Source: an uncultured Alphaproteobacteria bacterium
Lineage (GTDB): Bacteria; Pseudomonadota; Alphaproteobacteria; Rs-D84
DNA length: 64,000 bases
Direction: 5' to 3'
Assembly (NCBI GenBank): GCA_944389495.1
Contig: CALXMN010000001.1
Coordinates: 1-64,000 of the forward strand
Shown piece after piece: positions 1 to 8,106 of the stretch; the first letter of the stretch is position 1, and each line of letters starts with the position of its first letter. The position numbers and the translations under genes are program-made. The notes under the pieces were generated by a model. It saw only the letters and a program-made list of their open reading frames with translations. It searched no databases and was not told where the DNA came from.

Positions 1-2
1 TT

Positions 3-95
3 CATAACGCAAACCCAAATATAGAACTGGAATATATCAATGCAAACGAAAATGTCGTAAATATGATAAAACGCGCAAAATCGGTAATATTATAA
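3..95 (+). CDS. C-terminal fragment of an unidentified protein
   Basis: An open frame enters from the left edge and runs 30 codons to a TAA at 93-95. The visible tail reads NANPNIELEYINANENVV followed by NMIKRAKSVIL. The alternation of a short beta-like stretch (IELEYI) and a terminal amphipathic helix would fit the end of an STAS-like or similar small alpha/beta domain, but this is too short to assign. The codon choice resembles that of the neighbouring genes. The start and most of the protein lie outside the window. Confidence 0.45.
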   Translation, partial: HNANPNIELEYINANENVVNMIKRAKSVIL

Positions 96-183
96 ACTAT
101 TTTTGGCCTAATCGTGGCGGTTTTTTATTGCTATATTTATGGGAATTGTTATTCTGTTTGAGTAGAGGTAAAGGGATAGCGAT

Positions 184-549
184 ATGAAAATTTTTGCAAA
201 ACATTTTGATGAAAATGGCGAAGTATATATGTTTCGGCCGAACGAGATATATGATTCCGCCACAAATACGTTTAAGCCAACCGGGGATAATACTTTTACT
301 GTGGCGATGGAAAAATTCTCGCCATTGGGCAACAGTCATATTTTGCAGCATACTGTTTATGATTTTGAAGAGGCCATAGATGAATATCGCGCATTCATTG
401 ATAAGTTAAATGGGCGTGCGTCTGCGCGTACGTGCACGGCAAATGCGGCGGGGCGTTGTAAATGCAGTGCCGCAAATTGTCCAAAATCTTTGGGTGGTGC
501 GGCATACTGGCAAATATTCCGCGAAGCGTGCCCGAACAGAACAAAATAA
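184..549 (+). CDS. Hypothetical protein with C-terminal Cys/WQIF motif (paralogue A)
   Basis: A 121-residue protein of unknown function. It has no signal peptide or membrane segment. The C-terminal third carries a cysteine cluster, RCKCSAANCPKSLGG then AAYWQIF and a last Cys, which recurs in the protein at 1199-1525 (RCDCRAGNCPAELGG then LAFWQIF). The spacing suggests a small metal-binding or disulfide-stabilised module; I do not recognise the family. A purine-rich stretch (agaggtaaaggga) lies 8-20 nt before the ATG. The gene ends 17 bp before a serine hydrolase, so the two are probably co-transcribed. Confidence 0.65.
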   Translation: MKIFAKHFDENGEVYMFRPNEIYDSATNTFKPTGDNTFTVAMEKFSPLGNSHILQHTVYDFEEAIDEYRAFIDKLNGRASARTCTANAAGRCKCSAANCPKSLGGAAYWQIFREACPNRTK

Positions 550-566
550 CAAAGGAGAATCCCATA

Positions 567-1148
567 ATGCCGAATGCGATAATATGTCACGGCGTTAAGT
601 TTAAAGATGCGTTTGACAAGATGACAATACCGTTTTGTGCATCGTATTGGTATCCGTGGTTGCAACAGAAATTGATTTTATCGGGCGTCCCGACCCAGGT
701 TCCGTCTTTTACCAATTCTTGGTTGCCGGCGCGTAATTATGCGGCGGATGTGGATATTTTATCGCGCCAGCATATCGGACCAGATACTATTTTAATTGGC
801 CATTCGTGTGGCGGCGGATTGTTGGTTAAATACTTATCTGAAAATCCAGATGTTAAAATCGGGCATTTAATATTGGTTGCGCCCTGGATAGACGCGGCCC
901 ATCAATTCCCACAATATTTTAATAATTTTGAACCGGATCCCAATTTACCGTCGCGTGTTGGTGCAATGGATTTATTTTATTCCGCTGACGATCATTATGG
1001 CAATATGATTTTATCAGGATGCGAAAAACTGCAATCAATATATCCAAATATGCGCGTGCATAAATTCGACAACCGTGGTCACTTTTCGGGCGATATGCGC
1101 GAATTTCCAGAATTATGGGACGCGTGTCTTGATTTTATAAAAGGTTGA
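567..1148 (+). CDS. Serine hydrolase, RBBP9/YdeN-like alpha/beta hydrolase
   Basis: A compact 193-residue alpha/beta hydrolase. The nucleophile elbow GHSCGG puts the catalytic Ser at residue 80. The acid is probably Asp141 or Asp142 in the SADDHYG stretch, and His172 (RGHF) completes the triad. Length and the N-terminal IICHG strand match the RBBP9/YdeN group of small serine hydrolases, whose substrates are mostly unknown. The start at 567 is chosen because AAGGAG precedes it by 8 nt; an upstream in-frame extension would run through paralogue A. It sits between two Cys-motif paralogues, which may hint at a shared function. Confidence 0.82.
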   Translation: MPNAIICHGVKFKDAFDKMTIPFCASYWYPWLQQKLILSGVPTQVPSFTNSWLPARNYAADVDILSRQHIGPDTILIGHSCGGGLLVKYLSENPDVKIGHLILVAPWIDAAHQFPQYFNNFEPDPNLPSRVGAMDLFYSADDHYGNMILSGCEKLQSIYPNMRVHKFDNRGHFSGDMREFPELWDACLDFIKG

Positions 1149-1185
1149 CATATATTTTGTTTGTGTTAAATTTATGCACAAACAA
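1145..1185 (+). promoter_or_regulatory. Promoter with inverted-repeat operator
   Basis: TTGACA at 1145-1150 and TAAATT at 1167-1172 are 16 bp apart and face the gene at 1199. A perfect 9-bp inverted repeat, TTGTTTGTG at 1157-1165 and CACAAACAA at 1177-1185, overlaps the -10 region. No U-tract follows, so an operator fits better than a terminator. The -35 overlaps the stop codon of the hydrolase. Confidence 0.55.
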
Positions 1186-1198
1186 TGGGTATTAAATT

Positions 1199-1525
1199 AT
1201 GTCAATTTATTTATACGAATACGGTAACAAAAATACTGATGTTTGTTTTGAACGTGATGGTGATTGCTTTATCGTCAAAAGCCAAATGTATAGTTCTGCG
1301 GGTATTTGGCGTTGCGGTATTTATTCAACCAGAAATTATGACAATGCATTGGAACGATTAGAATCAGAAATAACCATCGCACGCGGTGGATGCCCGGCCA
1401 GAAAATGTGCCTTTGCGGGGAAATCTGATAGATGTGATTGTCGTGCGGGAAACTGTCCCGCTGAATTGGGTGGTTTGGCATTTTGGCAGATTTTTCATCG
1501 TTCCTGTTTATACAGATGCAAATAA
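1199..1525 (+). CDS. Hypothetical protein with C-terminal Cys/WQIF motif (paralogue B)
   Basis: A 108-residue soluble protein of unknown function. Its N-terminal half (MSIYLYEYGNKNTDV) differs from paralogue A at 184-549. The C-terminal half shares the pattern RC-C-x-A-x-NCP-xx-LGG-x-A-(Y/F)-WQIF-xxx-C, with added cysteines (CPARKC) before it. The shared tail with variable fronts suggests a common metal-binding or interaction module. It has its own promoter and a putative operator rather than relying on read-through from the hydrolase. No clear Shine-Dalgarno precedes the ATG. Confidence 0.6.
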   Translation: MSIYLYEYGNKNTDVCFERDGDCFIVKSQMYSSAGIWRCGIYSTRNYDNALERLESEITIARGGCPARKCAFAGKSDRCDCRAGNCPAELGGLAFWQIFHRSCLYRCK

Positions 1526-1753
1526 TCCCTGCGGATAATTCAAGTTACAATATTAATGATGCAATTGGTTTGGGATGAATATGGCTTTACCGGCGAATCC
1601 TGTCGGGGCGTAGGATTATTGTTATCACATATCAAGACCCCAAGCGCCCCCCAGGATCCGACAGACAGTTTTCAACGTTGTTTTTGTTAACATAAGTTCC
1701 AGAATATTTATATTCATTCCCCGGATGTTTGATTTTATCAAAACCGCACCATT

Positions 1754-1775
1754 AAAATTTACGACGTGGTTTATT
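1754..1775. repeat. Left 22-bp near-direct repeat flanking the restriction-modification genes
   Basis: AAAATTTACGACGTGGTTTA here matches AAAATTTACGACGGGGGTTA at 3542-3563, with 19 of 22 positions alike. The two copies lie just downstream of the last methyltransferase codons and just upstream of the endonuclease promoter region, so they bracket the whole module. Confidence 0.45.
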
Positions 1776-2763
1776 CACATTTTACCCAGTGTAAATATTC
1801 AATCGTTTCATTTTTTTTGTAGTTGCGGTTGGCGTCTGCCTTGAATCTGCTGTGTGTTTTTGTAAAAAAACCGTATTTTCCCCTGGTTTTCATGATGTCG
1901 CGTATATCGTCCGGTGTCATTAAACCTTCATTATTATAAGATAGAAATATATATTTTGTTTTTGCGTTTTTTATTATGTCTGCAAATGCATTTTTTACGT
2001 GTGCTTTTTTACAAAAATCAGATTTTTGTTCTGAATATTCACGTAATCCTGTTTTGCCCTGGATCTTTGGATTGTCGTACTTGGCGATTGTTTCCAAAAT
2101 GTGATAATTACTTGCATACTGTCGTTCATTGTATGGCGGATCAAGATATAAAATATCTGCATATATATTTTTAATCAAGTTATTTGCGTTTTGATTGAAT
2201 ACAAATTGAGGCAAGTCGCTTGGTATTGTGTCAATTGGTAATAATAAGAAGCGTTTTTGCGCACTTTTTTTCAGTTGTTTTAAATAAGCGCCGTAAACAG
2301 AAGCGGTATTGGCATATTTGTCTATGCATTCAATCAAACTTGCTAGTAAAAAATAATATTCTGTTTCGTTTATTTTTTTATTTTTATATAAAATTTCGAT
2401 TTCGGTTCTTATTGCATCGCAACGCATCGCATTTTCATCAGAAAAATACATCCGTGTCCCAGATCCGCCAAAAGAATAGTTATTATAAATAAAACCGTGT
2501 ACGTTTGGTATTTGATTAAGATAATCAAAAATGTTTTTTAATCCAATTTCTGAACAATTGCCGATATAGTGTTTATTTAAAATATATGAATAATATTGAA
2601 TGTCATTAGAAATAATTGACATACCGCGTTGTTTGTAATGGCGACCAACAATACCTGTGCCCGCAAACAGATCGCAGAGCGTGTTATTGTTACGACCTGC
2701 AACTTCCTGAATGCAGGAATCCAAAAAATCTAGTAAAGAAACTTTACTGCCTATGTAATTCAT
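1771..2763 (-). CDS. D12-class N6-adenine DNA methyltransferase
   Basis: A 330-residue Dam/D12-class enzyme that would methylate adenine N6 using S-adenosylmethionine. The N-terminal MNYIGSK is the typical start of this class. The SAM-binding motif FAGTG is at residues 33-37 and the catalytic motif DPPYN at 208-212. The reading frame begins immediately after the stop of the HNH endonuclease gene, so the two form a type II restriction-modification operon with the nuclease translated first. The coding DNA is noticeably more AT-rich than the surrounding genes, as expected for an acquired module. The recognition site cannot be read from the sequence. Confidence 0.9.
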   Translation of the reverse strand: MNYIGSKVSLLDFLDSCIQEVAGRNNNTLCDLFAGTGIVGRHYKQRGMSIISNDIQYYSYILNKHYIGNCSEIGLKNIFDYLNQIPNVHGFIYNNYSFGGSGTRMYFSDENAMRCDAIRTEIEILYKNKKINETEYYFLLASLIECIDKYANTASVYGAYLKQLKKSAQKRFLLLPIDTIPSDLPQFVFNQNANNLIKNIYADILYLDPPYNERQYASNYHILETIAKYDNPKIQGKTGLREYSEQKSDFCKKAHVKNAFADIIKNAKTKYIFLSYNNEGLMTPDDIRDIMKTRGKYGFFTKTHSRFKADANRNYKKNETIEYLHWVKCE

Positions 2764-3435
2764 TTAATTTTCATCATTAAACAGTTTACGTGAAATATAT
2801 TGTGCGGCTTCTGCACTAATTTTTTTAATAGACTCTTTTCTGTAAGCAACAGGATCGTATTGATAACAGCCTTTGCATCCCAATTCTGGTGTCCAATTTT
2901 CGTCCCCGCAATAGAAAGAATATGGATTCCCTGGTATATTTTTTGCGTTCCATCGTTTATTTGTTTCGCGGCATTTTTTACATATTTGTCGCTTAATATC
3001 GTTTGCGGCTTTACATAAAGGTTGAAAATCTTCAACTCTTTGCGTTGATAGGTTGGATACTTGTTCGTCTGTTTTTCTGCCGTCTTTGTGATCTAATTCA
3101 ATTGTTGTGTTTTCAGATGTGCCATTCACACCAAGCATAACACAGTTTTTATTTTTGTAAAAATCACGAATATCTTGACGTATGTTCTGATTAAATTGTT
3201 TGTTTTGATTAAAGCCATTCAATCTGATTTTATCAATAGATAATCCCGGTGTTACAGATCGATCAATTTCTATTATATATTTTCGGGCCAGCGGTGACGA
3301 TCTGCGGCACCAAGAACCCCCATTGCCCAATTGTAAATCTTTATATTTTCCGACAAATTCGGATTTGTCAACCCACCTGCTTACGCCATTTGCGTTCGGC
3401 TGTGCCAATTCAATGAATAGATTTGCCTTGGTCAT
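2764..3435 (-). CDS. HNH-type restriction endonuclease
   Basis: A 223-residue protein with an HNH nuclease core: ELDHKDGR (residues 113-120) supplies the first His-containing strand and FQPLCKAAND (137-146) the Asn-bearing part. Zinc-binding pairs lie around it (CKKC at 152-155 and GCKGC near 186-190). The N-terminal half, with WVDKSEF and SWCRRSSPLARKY, is probably the target-recognition part. Its stop abuts the start of the adenine methyltransferase, which identifies it as the restriction partner. Some type IIS restriction enzymes have comparable HNH cores, but the specificity is not deducible. Confidence 0.82.
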   Translation of the reverse strand: MTKANLFIELAQPNANGVSRWVDKSEFVGKYKDLQLGNGGSWCRRSSPLARKYIIEIDRSVTPGLSIDKIRLNGFNQNKQFNQNIRQDIRDFYKNKNCVMLGVNGTSENTTIELDHKDGRKTDEQVSNLSTQRVEDFQPLCKAANDIKRQICKKCRETNKRWNAKNIPGNPYSFYCGDENWTPELGCKGCYQYDPVAYRKESIKKISAEAAQYISRKLFNDEN

Positions 3436-3541
3436 AATTCATTCCAATTTTTATATATTTTATATATGTTATTCGTGTAAAAATTTTAATGCAAGTTTTA
3501 TTTGATTGTTTTTATGAATAATAAAATATCGCTTTTTTGTC

Positions 3542-3563
3542 AAAATTTACGACGGGGGTTATC
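3542..3563. repeat. Right 22-bp near-direct repeat flanking the restriction-modification genes
   Basis: This is the second copy of the repeat at 1754-1775. It sits between the endonuclease upstream region and the end of the VIT1-like gene. The 107 bp between it and the endonuclease ATG are very AT-rich and presumably hold the promoter. Confidence 0.45.
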
Positions 3564-4105
3564 TATACATCAATTCCCAAACAGTATTTTGCGCACCATC
3601 CAATAAAAAACGCAACAATGGATACAGTTGTGCATACAGTTACCATTTCTATAAATTTTTTTATATATGGTTGATGTTGAATACGGCCCACGCCCCAATT
3701 AAATATAAATATTATAAAAATTGCTGTGACCAATGTGGTTGCGATTTCCAGCCACCGATTTTCAAATATAAAAAATGGTAATATCAGCATTGCGCACGTA
3801 ATCATATATGCGCCGCCGGTGTACATTGCGCCACGTATTGGGTGCTTTTGGTTATTTGCGCGCATTGCCAGATAGTTTGATGCCCCCATAGACAAACTGG
3901 CGGTGACGGATGCAATAACACTGGTCAAAATTATTGCGTATCTGTCGGCCATTGCAAAGGCCAATCCGGCAATCAATCCGGTTAATGATACCAGTGCGTC
4001 GTGCATTCCCAATACAATTGCGCCGATAAAGTTAAATTTGTTCTTGCGTGTCACAGGCGATATTTTATCATTACAGACGTGTATTTTACCCAGGTATGAA
4101 ATCAT
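3563..4105 (-). CDS. VIT1/CCC1-family iron/manganese transporter-like protein
   Basis: A 180-residue inner-membrane protein with about five hydrophobic segments. FIGAIVLGMHDALVSLTGL matches the first helix of VIT1/CCC1 proteins, whose family signature includes an acidic residue followed by a small/aliphatic VSLTG-type motif, and LSMGASNYLAMRAN matches the second conserved block. The cytoplasmic metal-binding insertion found in many members is missing, so this is a short version. Family members move Fe2+ or Mn2+ out of the cytosol. Its ATG lies one base from the ATG of the divergent mpg gene, so one of the two starts may be further in; Met34 is the only other internal early Met. Confidence 0.7.
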   Translation of the reverse strand: MISYLGKIHVCNDKISPVTRKNKFNFIGAIVLGMHDALVSLTGLIAGLAFAMADRYAIILTSVIASVTASLSMGASNYLAMRANNQKHPIRGAMYTGGAYMITCAMLILPFFIFENRWLEIATTLVTAIFIIFIFNWGVGRIQHQPYIKKFIEMVTVCTTVSIVAFFIGWCAKYCLGIDV

Positions 4106-4106
4106 A

Positions 4107-4646
4107 ATGATACTTCGTCGTGATTTTTATTTGCAAAATCCAATGGACGTGGCGCGTGCATTGTGTGGTGCGTGGCTGTGCCGGGAAATGCCGAATGGAA
4201 AACTTGTGCGTGCACAGATTTGTGAACTGGAATTATATCTGGAAAATGACCGTGCGTGTCACGCGTTTGGCGGTCGGTGTACGGCGCGTAATGACGCAAT
4301 GTTTATGGCGGGCGGTTATGCATACGTATATTTATGCTATGGATTGCACAATATGTTTAATGTGGTATTGGGGGCGGCGGGTACGCCTGCGGCGGTGTTG
4401 ATACGTGCGCTGGAATATGATAATTGTAATGGTCCTGCAAAGTTAACAAAGCGTTTACAAATCACGCGTGATGATAATAAGTTGGATTTAACGTGTGGTA
4501 AAAAGATTTGGTTGGAACCGCGCGACGAAACACCAAAAATAGTAACGGGGCCACGTGTCGGGATTGATTACGCCGGCGCGGACGCGCATCTGCCATATCG
4601 TTTTGTAATTGCAAACAGTCCGTATATCAGCAAGCCGATAAAATAA
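4107..4646 (+). CDS. mpg: DNA-3-methyladenine glycosylase (AAG/MPG family)
   Basis: A 179-residue monofunctional glycosylase of base-excision repair that removes alkylated purines such as 3-methyladenine. The family pattern is intact: ICELELY at 38-44 holds the catalytic glutamate region, RNDAMFMAGGYAYVYLCYG at 61-79 contains the intercalating-tyrosine segment, and GPRVGIDYAG lies near the C terminus. The start at 4107 gives the usual N terminus (LRRDFYLQNPMDVARALCG). It is head-to-head with the VIT1-like gene and convergent with tsaC, sharing a terminator hairpin with it. Confidence 0.9.
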   Translation: MILRRDFYLQNPMDVARALCGAWLCREMPNGKLVRAQICELELYLENDRACHAFGGRCTARNDAMFMAGGYAYVYLCYGLHNMFNVVLGAAGTPAAVLIRALEYDNCNGPAKLTKRLQITRDDNKLDLTCGKKIWLEPRDETPKIVTGPRVGIDYAGADAHLPYRFVIANSPYISKPIK

Positions 4647-4680
4647 AACAACCGCCATTTTGGCGGTTGTTTTATTTTAT
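4644..4680. terminator. Bidirectional terminator between mpg and tsaC
   Basis: AACCGCC and GGCGGTT form a hairpin with AAAATAAAAC before it and TTTTATTTTAT after it, giving U-tracts in both directions. The tsaC stop codon lies inside the distal A/T tract. Confidence 0.85.
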
Positions 4681-5241
4681 CACCACGCCACCGGGGCGGA
4701 CAATGTTTATATCATCGCCGTCCAGGATTGCAACCGTACTGGGGGCGCCGCCCATTGGGGAATCTGCATTATCGATGACGATAATATCTGGAAATACTTT
4801 TTTGATTTCTTTGGCGGACGTTAATGGTGGTTGTCCGGAAATATTGGCGGATGTTGTTGCCAAACAATGTCCATCAATTACAGCACACAATTCCATAAAT
4901 GGTTTATAATTTGGTACACGTACACCACCAAACACCATAGAGTCTGTCCCCGCGACCGGCACCCCCAGTGTCAATGCGCCCGGCCAGTATTTTTGTGCCA
5001 ATTCAAATGCGCGTTTTGGATAGTTTATCATATATGGTTTTATGTGTTCCAAACTGTCGGACATAATAATCAAATGCTTGTTTGCGGGTCGGCGCTTTAT
5101 TTCGAACAGCGCGTCCGCCCCCGCACGTGTTGGCAACGCCCCCAGTCCCCATACTGTATCAGTTGGGAATGCAATTACGCCGCCGGATTTCAAGTGATTA
5201 TTTAATTTGGCAAGGTTTATTGGGTCGGTTAAATTTTTCAT
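4672..5241 (-). CDS. tsaC: Threonylcarbamoyl-AMP synthase, YrdC/Sua5 family
   Basis: A 189-residue single-domain YrdC protein that makes threonylcarbamoyl-AMP from threonine, bicarbonate and ATP for the t6A37 modification of ANN-decoding tRNAs. It has the signature FPTDTVWGLGA near residue 27, KRRPANKHL, the ATTSANISG block and the terminal STVAILDG/IVRPGG segment. It lacks the extra Sua5 domain. The start at 5241 (MKNLTDPIN) is chosen as the usual N-terminal length; an upstream extension has no family match and would run into the ppdK leader. Confidence 0.9.
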   Translation of the reverse strand: MKNLTDPINLAKLNNHLKSGGVIAFPTDTVWGLGALPTRAGADALFEIKRRPANKHLIIMSDSLEHIKPYMINYPKRAFELAQKYWPGALTLGVPVAGTDSMVFGGVRVPNYKPFMELCAVIDGHCLATTSANISGQPPLTSAKEIKKVFPDIIVIDNADSPMGGAPSTVAILDGDDINIVRPGGVVIK

Positions 5242-5375
5242 ATTTTTCAAAATAAACCCAAAATTCAGTATTGTAAAGATAAAAGTTTTGTCCATATAAT
5301 GCTTTTTTCCCTTGCATTTACGCGGCATATCCCCCACAATCCTTTGGCGTTTTAAAACACTAAGGAGAAACCATA

Positions 5376-8036
5376 ATGAGTAATAAATGGGTATACACAT
5401 TCGGTAATGGTGCCGCCGAAGGCAAAGCAGATATGCGCAATTTGCTGGGGGGCAAGGGTGCTAATTTGGCCGAAATGAATTTGGTTGGACTGCCTGTGCC
5501 GGCCGGTTTTACCGTAACAACCGAGGTTTGTACATACTATTATGATAATAACCAGACGTATCCTGCGGATTTGATGGACCAGGTACGTGCCGGTATTGCA
5601 CATATTGAAAAAATTATGGGCAAGAAGTTTGCAGATATGGAAAATCCGTTATTGGTTTCTGTGCGTTCTGGTGCCCGTGTATCTATGCCCGGTATGATGG
5701 ATACGGTTTTAAATTTGGGATTGAACGACGACACGGTCAAGGCGTTGGCCAAGCATTCCGGGAACGAGCGTTTCGCCTATGATTCATATCGTCGTTTTAT
5801 TATGATGTTTTCTGATGTTGTGCTGGGGGCGGATATCGATTTGTTCGAGCATACGCTGGAACGTATGAAGGAAGACAAAGGTTACAAGGTTGACACAGAA
5901 CTGACCGCCGAAGATTTAAAAGAACTGGTTGAAAAATTCAAAGAAATCGGTGTTAAAATTGGCAAAGTTTTCCCCCAGGATCCGTGGGAACAGTTAAAAC
6001 TGGGTATCGGCGCAGTATTTGGCAGCTGGATGAGCAAAAAGGCCATCACATACCGCAAATTGAACAACATCCCCGGCGATTGGGGCACGGCTGTTAATGT
6101 CCAGGCAATGGTGTTTGGAAATTCGGGTGATGATTCTGCAACCGGCGTATGTTTCAGTCGCGATCCGGCCACGGGCGAAAACAGATACTATGGTGAATAC
6201 CTGATTAATGCCCAGGGCGAAGACGTTGTTGCCGGTATTCGTACCCCGCAACCAATGAGCAAAGATGATTCCGGTCGTCTGTCATTGGAAGAGGCAATGC
6301 CCGATGTCTATCGTGAATTGTGCGATGTTCGCGAAAAACTGGAACGTCATTACAAAGATATGCAGGATATGGAATTTACCATCGAACACGGAAAATTGTG
6401 GATGTTACAGTGTCGCAATGGTAAACGTACGGCGGCCGCGGCGGTTCGTATGGCGGTTGAAATGGTTGACGAAGGATTGTTGACCAAGGAAGAGGCCATC
6501 TTGCGTGTTGGTGCGGACCAATTGGATCATTTGTTGCACCCGATGTTGGATCCCAAGGCGGAAAAGAATGTTATTGCAACAGGCTTGCCGGCGTCACCGG
6601 GCGCGGCCGTAGGCCAGGCGGTATTTAACGCCGAAGATGCGGAACGTTGGGCCAAAGAAGGCAAAAAGGTTATGTTGATTCGCGTTGAAACATCGCCCGA
6701 AGATATTGCGGGTATGAACGCGGCCCAGGGTGTTATCACTGCGCGTGGTGGAATGACGTCACACGCGGCGGTGGTTGCGCGTGGTATGGGTACGCCGTGC
6801 GTGTCGGGCTCGCCGGATATCAAGATTGATTATGAATCCAAGACAATGAAAACAACCGGCGGTGTTGTCATTAACGAAGGCGATTGGGTTTCCATTGATG
6901 GTGCGCGTGGCGAAATTATCGCAGGCCAGGTTCCAACAGTATCGGTTGAATTGACCGGTAATTTTGGAACATTGATGAAATGGGTTGATGAAATCAAGGC
7001 ATTAAAGGTCAAGGCAAACGCCGAAACACCAAAAGATGCGAAACAGGCACGTGACTTTGGTGCCGAAGGCATCGGATTGGCGCGTACAGAACATATGTTC
7101 TTTGACCCAAGTCGTATCCAGGATATGAGAGAGATGATTTTGGCCGACGATGTTGATGGACGTCGTGCTGCGCTGGCTAAATTATTACCGTATCAAAAGG
7201 CCGACTTTGTGGAATTGTTCAAGATTATGGATGGGTTGCCGGTAACAATCCGCTTGATTGACCCGCCGTTACACGAATTCTTGCCACACACGGATGCAGA
7301 AATCAAGGAATTGGCCGATCATATTGGCAAAACGGTCGAGTTTGTCAAGACACGGTCCGATGCATTACGTGAATCGAATCCTATGTTGGGACATCGTGGT
7401 TGCCGTTTGGCAATTACATATCCAGAAATTTGTGAAATGCAGACCCGTGCAATATTGTCTGCGGCGCTGGAGTGCAAGAATGCCGGTGTACGTGTGTTCC
7501 CAGAAATCGAGGTTCCACTGGTTGGTTCCAAGAAAGAGGTTGACATTGTTAAGTCTGTAATTGATGCAACGGCGGCGTCGTTGTTTGCGGAAACGGGCGA
7601 CAGTGTTGAATACACGGTTGGGTCAATGATTGAATTGCCGCGCGCGGCCGTTTTGGCGGATCAAATTGCGGAAAGTTGCGAATTCTTTGAATTTGGTACA
7701 AACGATTTGACCCAGACCACATTGGGAATGTCGCGCGATGACACGGGCAAGATTTTGGATGAATATCGTGCACGTGGAATTTATGTTGCAGATCCATTTG
7801 CGTCCGTTGACCAAGAGGGTGTCGGTCTGTTGATCCAGGACGCGGTTGCCAAGGCTCGCAAGACCAAGGGCGATAAAATCCACCTTGGGGTTTGTGGTGA
7901 ACACGGCGGTGATCCTGCATCGGTTGAATATTTCCATCGTGTTGGATTTGACTCTGTTTCCTGCAGTCCGTTCCGTGTGCCAATTGCACGCCTTGCGGCG
8001 GCCCAGGCGGCGGTCAAATTCCCGCGCAACAAATAA
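5376..8036 (+). CDS. ppdK: Pyruvate, phosphate dikinase
   Basis: An 886-residue full-length PPDK, which interconverts pyruvate, ATP and Pi with PEP, AMP and PPi. The N-terminal ATP-grasp part begins YTFGNGAAEG with LLGGKGANLAEM. The phosphocarrier His lies in GGMTSHAAVVARG near residue 461. The C-terminal PEP-binding barrel has LARTEHMFF, PEIEVPLVG, SMIELPRAA, FGTNDLTQ and the catalytic GVCGEHGGD. The start has a strong AAGGAG. With pyruvate kinase also encoded here (59613), the cell can run the PEP/pyruvate step either way with pyrophosphate energy saving. A strong terminator follows. Confidence 0.98.
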   Translation: MSNKWVYTFGNGAAEGKADMRNLLGGKGANLAEMNLVGLPVPAGFTVTTEVCTYYYDNNQTYPADLMDQVRAGIAHIEKIMGKKFADMENPLLVSVRSGARVSMPGMMDTVLNLGLNDDTVKALAKHSGNERFAYDSYRRFIMMFSDVVLGADIDLFEHTLERMKEDKGYKVDTELTAEDLKELVEKFKEIGVKIGKVFPQDPWEQLKLGIGAVFGSWMSKKAITYRKLNNIPGDWGTAVNVQAMVFGNSGDDSATGVCFSRDPATGENRYYGEYLINAQGEDVVAGIRTPQPMSKDDSGRLSLEEAMPDVYRELCDVREKLERHYKDMQDMEFTIEHGKLWMLQCRNGKRTAAAAVRMAVEMVDEGLLTKEEAILRVGADQLDHLLHPMLDPKAEKNVIATGLPASPGAAVGQAVFNAEDAERWAKEGKKVMLIRVETSPEDIAGMNAAQGVITARGGMTSHAAVVARGMGTPCVSGSPDIKIDYESKTMKTTGGVVINEGDWVSIDGARGEIIAGQVPTVSVELTGNFGTLMKWVDEIKALKVKANAETPKDAKQARDFGAEGIGLARTEHMFFDPSRIQDMREMILADDVDGRRAALAKLLPYQKADFVELFKIMDGLPVTIRLIDPPLHEFLPHTDAEIKELADHIGKTVEFVKTRSDALRESNPMLGHRGCRLAITYPEICEMQTRAILSAALECKNAGVRVFPEIEVPLVGSKKEVDIVKSVIDATAASLFAETGDSVEYTVGSMIELPRAAVLADQIAESCEFFEFGTNDLTQTTLGMSRDDTGKILDEYRARGIYVADPFASVDQEGVGLLIQDAVAKARKTKGDKIHLGVCGEHGGDPASVEYFHRVGFDSVSCSPFRVPIARLAAAQAAVKFPRNK

Positions 8037-8062
8037 AAAACGCCCGAAAGGGCGTTTTTTCA
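8037..8062 (+). terminator. Intrinsic terminator after ppdK
   Basis: AAAACGCCC, a short GAAA loop and GGGCGTTTTTT form a stable GC hairpin followed by a U-tract directly behind the ppdK stop. Confidence 0.9.
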
Positions 8063-8106
8063 GATAACAGAGTACAAATGATGCATAAATATCTGTTTTC
8101 TGTTAT

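Noticed and set aside
1559-1690. 43-codon frame starting MQLVWDEYGFTGESC in the gap 1526-1770
   Set aside because: No Shine-Dalgarno, no relation to the Cys/WQIF paralogues, and the same DNA contains GC-rich inverted repeats (AATCCT/AGGATT, CTGTCGG/CCGACAG) that fit an untranslated structure just as well.
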